From: Caryophanales bacterium UBA3935
GTDB lineage: Bacteria > Bacillota_I > Bacilli_A > ML615J-28 > CAG-698
Reading direction: 5' to 3'
Assembly (NCBI GenBank): GCA_002385755.1
Contig: DGED01000015.1
Span: 18,558 to 27,035 of the forward strand
Length of the DNA stretch: 8,478 bases
Shown: positions 5,955 to 8,478 of the stretch, piece by piece
Layout of the letters: every line of letters starts with the position of its first letter
Numbering within the stretch: position 1 is the stretch's first letter
Notes under the pieces: model-generated
The model's database searches: none
The model's input: the letters and a program-made list of their open reading frames with translations, nothing else
Told to the model about the DNA's origin: nothing
Made by a program: the position numbers and the translations under genes

Positions 5955-6201
5955 ATTGCTGTTGGGCGAACTTGCGCTCGACTTGGGTGATTTTAGCCGG
6001 CGGCACCTGCGTCGCCGGATACCAGCCCTTTTCCTCCATTTTGGCGTACACTTCGTTTTGGACCCGTAAACACTCGAAGAGGGAGTTGTTGAATGCGGAA
6101 CGGACCTCGGGCGTCGAGGACTCGACGGTTGCGTGAAGGAAGAGATCGCAAGTTTCCTTAACCGCGATCAACAAGTCTTGCATTAAGTTTTGATCGTTCA
6201 T
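5953..6201 (-). CDS. Coat-F-type spore coat protein
   Basis: This 82-residue protein matches the Coat F domain pattern of Bacillota spore coat proteins: an N-terminal helix (NLMQDLLIAVKETCDLFLHA, 5-24), the E-x3-TPEVR turn (27-34), a second helix rich in Gln and Glu, then MEEKGWYPA (55-63) and a final I-x2-V-x2-KF element (71-78) with a Gln-rich end. The fold is ferritin-like and all-helical; the protein would be deposited in the spore coat or associate with it. The ATG is preceded by AAGGAGGTG (minus, 6215-6207) with 7 nt from GGAGG. That site overlaps the stop codon of the upstream 58-codon gene, so the two are translationally linked. It converges on sir2 with 26 nt between stop codons. Coat-F proteins also occur in poorly sporulating species, so it does not prove sporulation. 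Confidence 0.85.
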   Translation of the reverse strand: MNDQNLMQDLLIAVKETCDLFLHATVESSTPEVRSAFNNSLFECLRVQNEVYAKMEEKGWYPATQVPPAKITQVERKFAQQQ

Positions 6202-6213
6202 CCTGACACCTCC

Positions 6214-6390
6214 TTATTGTAATACCTTATAGATTTGATTGAAGACCGATTGGTAGCGTTCCTGCAAGCCTTGCGCGAACGCCTTTAACTCGCGATCTTG
6301 GAGGGCGTCGGCGGTGTTGCCGCATTTCTGATAAAGATGTTTTGTCTGGTTAAGACAATCTTCCACATACAACAATTCTTTTTCGCTCAT
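6214..6390 (-). CDS. Small helical protein (58 aa) in operon with the CotF-like gene
   Basis: This 58-codon gene begins MSEKELLYVEDCLNQTKHLY and ends QIYKVLQ. It is predicted mostly alpha-helical and Gln/Glu/Lys-rich, with two Cys (12 and 23) and no membrane segment. GGAGG (6402-6398 on the minus strand) lies about 7 nt before the ATG. Its TAA stop (6216-6214) is embedded in the ribosome binding site of the CotF-like gene, a strong sign that both are real and co-translated. The pattern of two short helices separated by a turn resembles half of a Coat-F module, and small partners beside cotF-like genes are plausible coat or coat-assembly proteins. That role is inferred from position; I recognise no conserved motif. 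A 7-bp inverted repeat (6403-6409 with 6425-6431) lies upstream. Confidence 0.8.
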   Translation of the reverse strand: MSEKELLYVEDCLNQTKHLYQKCGNTADALQDRELKAFAQGLQERYQSVFNQIYKVLQ

Positions 6391-6494
6391 AAAAAACCTC
6401 CTGTCGTCAATTATTATTGGAAGATGACGGCATTTTTATACCCGACAATTGTAAAAGTTACTTATTTTAAAAAAACCAGCAAGAGGTTAAGGTC
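6391..6494. promoter_or_regulatory. Divergent intergenic region between the cotF-like operon and the MATE gene
   Basis: The start regions of two diverging genes face each other here, so it must carry a promoter for each. Leftward, AATAAT (6418-6413, minus) lies 28 nt before the 58-aa gene start, but no matching -35 is evident and a sporulation sigma factor site cannot be judged. Rightward, CCGACA (6442-6447) with TTTTAA (6465-6470) at 17 bp is a weak candidate. GTCGTCA/TGACGGC (6403-6409 and 6425-6431) can form a 7-bp hairpin with a 15-nt loop. Confidence 0.4.
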
Positions 6495-7889
6495 ATGTAT
6501 CATAGTCGCTCGGCGTCGCGCCGGAAACATTTGTTAGAAAGTAAAAATTTATACTTAAGCATCCTGGTGTTGTCGTTGCCGATATTCCTGTCTAACCTGA
6601 TGAAGGCCTTGAACAGTTTTATCGACATGTATTTTGTTTCAAACCTAGTTCCGGAGGATATTGTTTCGGAATCAATCACGGCGATTTCTATCACATTCCC
6701 GATTTTCGCCATTTCCCAAGCTTTTGCCTACGGGGTCATGGCCGCGGGTATCGCTCTCATCTCCCAGGCGTTGGGAGCCGGCCGTAAAGACATGGCGACG
6801 AAAATCACCGCGCAATTGCTTTTGCTTACCGCGATTTTAGGCGTCGTCATGAACGCCGTTCTCTATTTCGCTTCGCCAACGATCGTGAGTTGGATGGGAG
6901 CAAAGGGCAAAGAGCGCGAGCTAATGATCCAATACGTGCAGATCAGGTCATTTGAGATGGTGCCGCTCTTCATTTATTTCGCTTTTCATGCCAGCCGCCA
7001 GGCGAGCGGCGACACTGTCACCCCTTTTATCGTCAACATGATAATGATTTTGTTTAATATTTTCATGACTTGGTTTTTAATAACGCGGTATGATTTGGGG
7101 GTTGCGGGCGCGGCGTACGGAACGCTCGCGGCGAACGTTATTATCGCGCCGATTTTTATGGTCATGCTTTTCTGGAAAAATCCCAGTCACATCTATTTGC
7201 GGGCGAAAGACATCGTCTATGACAGCGAGCTGGTCGGGAAGATCTTCCGCCTGTCCTGGCCGGTCGGCGTGAGCCAGGCGTTCACGTCGCTCGGATTTTT
7301 GATTTTAAACTCCGTGGTCTTATCGTATGGCAACGCGACCGTTAACGCTTTTCAGGTCGGTAATAAAATAAACTCGCTTGTTTTAAACCCGGCGATGGGG
7401 ATCGGCGCCGTTACCGCCACTTTCGTCGGCCAGAACGTCGGCGCCGGGAATGAAAACCGCGCTCGGGAAGCGGTCCGAAAGGCGATGGTTTTGGTCATCA
7501 TCATCAGCGTTATCGGCTGCTTGCTTTTGATGCCATTCCGCAAGGAAATGGCTAAACTGTTCTTAAACCGCGTTCCCGAGGCTTTGGAATTAAGCGTCGA
7601 ATATATGTTTTTTGTTTTTACTTCCCTGCCTCTGATGGGCATATATCAAGTATATATGGGCGCATACCAGGGAAGCGGCGAGACGCATTTCAGCCTGATT
7701 TTGGCGACCTTCCGGCTGTGGCTGCTTCGCATCCCGCTCGTTCTCTTTTTTAAAAACGTTTTGCATTTGCCGGCCTCAAGCATCTGGTACGCGATGGCGG
7801 TAAGCAACTTCGCGGCCCTTTATTTGGGGATAATCCTTTATCGTTTGTGCCGGTTCCGACCGAAGATTCATAAGGAGCAAATAGCATGA
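6495..7889 (+). CDS. MATE family multidrug/toxin exporter
   Basis: This is a 464-residue integral membrane protein with about 12 hydrophobic segments in two similar halves, the normal size for MATE (NorM/DinF-like) exporters that expel drugs or metabolites using a Na+ or H+ gradient. Family marks are SLPIFLSNLMKALNSFIDMY (27-46) in the first helix, SQALGAGRKD (90-99), SGDTVTPF (171-178), the second-half repeat GQNVGAGNENRA (312-323) and YQGSGET (391-397). The start ATG has AGAGG (6482-6486) 8 nt upstream; the N-terminus is Arg/Lys-rich before the first helix, consistent with a cytoplasmic N-terminus. The stop TGA overlaps the start of queG by 4 nt (ATGA), so the two are translationally coupled. 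The exported substrate cannot be predicted. Confidence 0.93.
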   Translation: MYHSRSASRRKHLLESKNLYLSILVLSLPIFLSNLMKALNSFIDMYFVSNLVPEDIVSESITAISITFPIFAISQAFAYGVMAAGIALISQALGAGRKDMATKITAQLLLLTAILGVVMNAVLYFASPTIVSWMGAKGKERELMIQYVQIRSFEMVPLFIYFAFHASRQASGDTVTPFIVNMIMILFNIFMTWFLITRYDLGVAGAAYGTLAANVIIAPIFMVMLFWKNPSHIYLRAKDIVYDSELVGKIFRLSWPVGVSQAFTSLGFLILNSVVLSYGNATVNAFQVGNKINSLVLNPAMGIGAVTATFVGQNVGAGNENRAREAVRKAMVLVIIISVIGCLLLMPFRKEMAKLFLNRVPEALELSVEYMFFVFTSLPLMGIYQVYMGAYQGSGETHFSLILATFRLWLLRIPLVLFFKNVLHLPASSIWYAMAVSNFAALYLGIILYRLCRFRPKIHKEQIA

Positions 7890-8478
7890 AAAAAGAACCG
7901 TTTCGTCTCGGCATCGTCCCCGCGGATGCTTACCGCGAGCGCCGGAAAGCGCCCGGTTATGACTGGGTGAAAAGCATCATTGTCTGCGCTTTCCCCTACC
8001 GTCAGGCGAAAGCTCAAGGCCGGTATTTGCCGGCCCGGTTCGGTTACGGGAGCGATTATCACGCGGTTCTATCCGCCAAATTAGAAGAAGTCGCCCGGAC
8101 GCGCGGATTATCCCGCTACGAGATTTTAGTCGATCGGAGCGCGTTTGACGAGAAACTATTGGCGTGGCTTGCCGGGCTCGGGTTTCTCGGCAGGAACACT
8201 CTTCTTATTACCCCGGAATTCGGCTCCTACGTCGTGATTGGGACGATTCTTACCGATCATGTTTTTCCGGAATACTCCCGCCCCCTTGAAGCCTCGTGCG
8301 GGGAGTGCGATCTATGCGTCAAAAAATGTCCGTCATCAGCCTTGGCGGGCGGCTTTAACCGCGAGTCCTGTCTATCTTTTCTGACGCAGGTCGCTTCGAA
8401 AGATTTTCCCCGTTACGATCTTTTAAAAGACGCCTATTACGGCTGCGACATCTGCCAGGAAGTCTGCCCCCATAACCG
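7886..8478 (+). CDS. queG: Epoxyqueuosine reductase QueG (3' partial)
   Basis: The frame reaches the right edge; 197 residues are visible. QueG uses cobalamin and two [4Fe-4S] clusters to reduce epoxyqueuosine to queuosine at the tRNA wobble base 34. Visible signatures are Asp83 in LVDRSAF (candidate catalytic acid), AGLGFLGRNTLLITPEFGSY (96-115), the ferredoxin-like CGECDLCVKKCPSSAL (138-153), Cys162 in SCLSFLTQ and YGCDICQEVCPHN (185-197). The cluster Cys are 138, 141, 144, 148, 162, 187, 190 and 194. The start ATG overlaps the MATE stop as ATGA, with AAGGAG (7872-7877) 8 nt upstream. The N-terminus reaches the family core (KSIIVCAFPY, 29-38) within about 30 residues, clearly shorter than E. 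coli-type QueG. It may be a short Bacillota variant. No queuosine biosynthesis neighbour is visible. Confidence 0.92.
   Translation, partial: MKKEPFRLGIVPADAYRERRKAPGYDWVKSIIVCAFPYRQAKAQGRYLPARFGYGSDYHAVLSAKLEEVARTRGLSRYEILVDRSAFDEKLLAWLAGLGFLGRNTLLITPEFGSYVVIGTILTDHVFPEYSRPLEASCGECDLCVKKCPSSALAGGFNRESCLSFLTQVASKDFPRYDLLKDAYYGCDICQEVCPHN

Overview
The window looks like chromosomal DNA from a Gram-positive bacterium of the Bacillota (Firmicutes). I infer this from the strong GGAGG-type ribosome binding sites, the Coat-F-type spore coat protein, the CinD-like nitroreductase, the two-subunit oxygen-sensitive class I fumarase, and the short promoters with a TG-N-TAtAAT element. TGA acts as a normal stop codon (murI-like, fumB and MATE genes), so the Mycoplasma/Spiroplasma code is not used. 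Coding DNA is rich in CG dinucleotides and intergenic DNA is AT-rich. I saw no insertion sequence, prophage gene, CRISPR array, tRNA or rRNA. The exact lineage cannot be fixed from this sequence.

Layout. Bases 2-1993 (+) hold the 3' part of a secreted or surface metallophosphoesterase, cut by the left edge, with Fn3-like and two Big_2-like modules and a C-terminal membrane anchor. It converges on fumB/fumA (2181-3553, -), and a bidirectional terminator (2023-2070) lies between them. A divergent promoter region (3554-3659) drives fumAB leftward and a CinD-like nitroreductase (3660-4265, +) rightward. After a strong terminator (4313-4346) and a further inverted repeat comes a two-gene operon (4459-5926, +): a glutamate-racemase-like protein whose two catalytic cysteines are both serine, followed after 1 nt by a Sir2 NAD-dependent deacylase. 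Convergent with it (5953-6390, -) is a two-gene operon of a 58-residue helical protein and a Coat-F spore coat protein. Last, a MATE exporter (6495-7889, +) overlaps by 4 nt the epoxyqueuosine reductase gene queG, which runs off the right edge.

How the genes relate. fumA and fumB encode the two halves of one enzyme. The 58-aa protein and the CotF-like protein are co-translated and probably act together in the spore coat. The racemase-like protein and Sir2 are almost certainly co-expressed, but no shared pathway is known to me. MATE and queG are translationally coupled without an obvious functional link. The most unusual items are the catalytically altered MurI-like protein paired with Sir2, the His-to-Asp change in a metal-binding motif of the phosphoesterase, its KKGC-type C-terminal anchor without LPXTG, the 58-aa gene beside cotF, and three promoters with very short 5' leaders. 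None of these by itself proves a new system.
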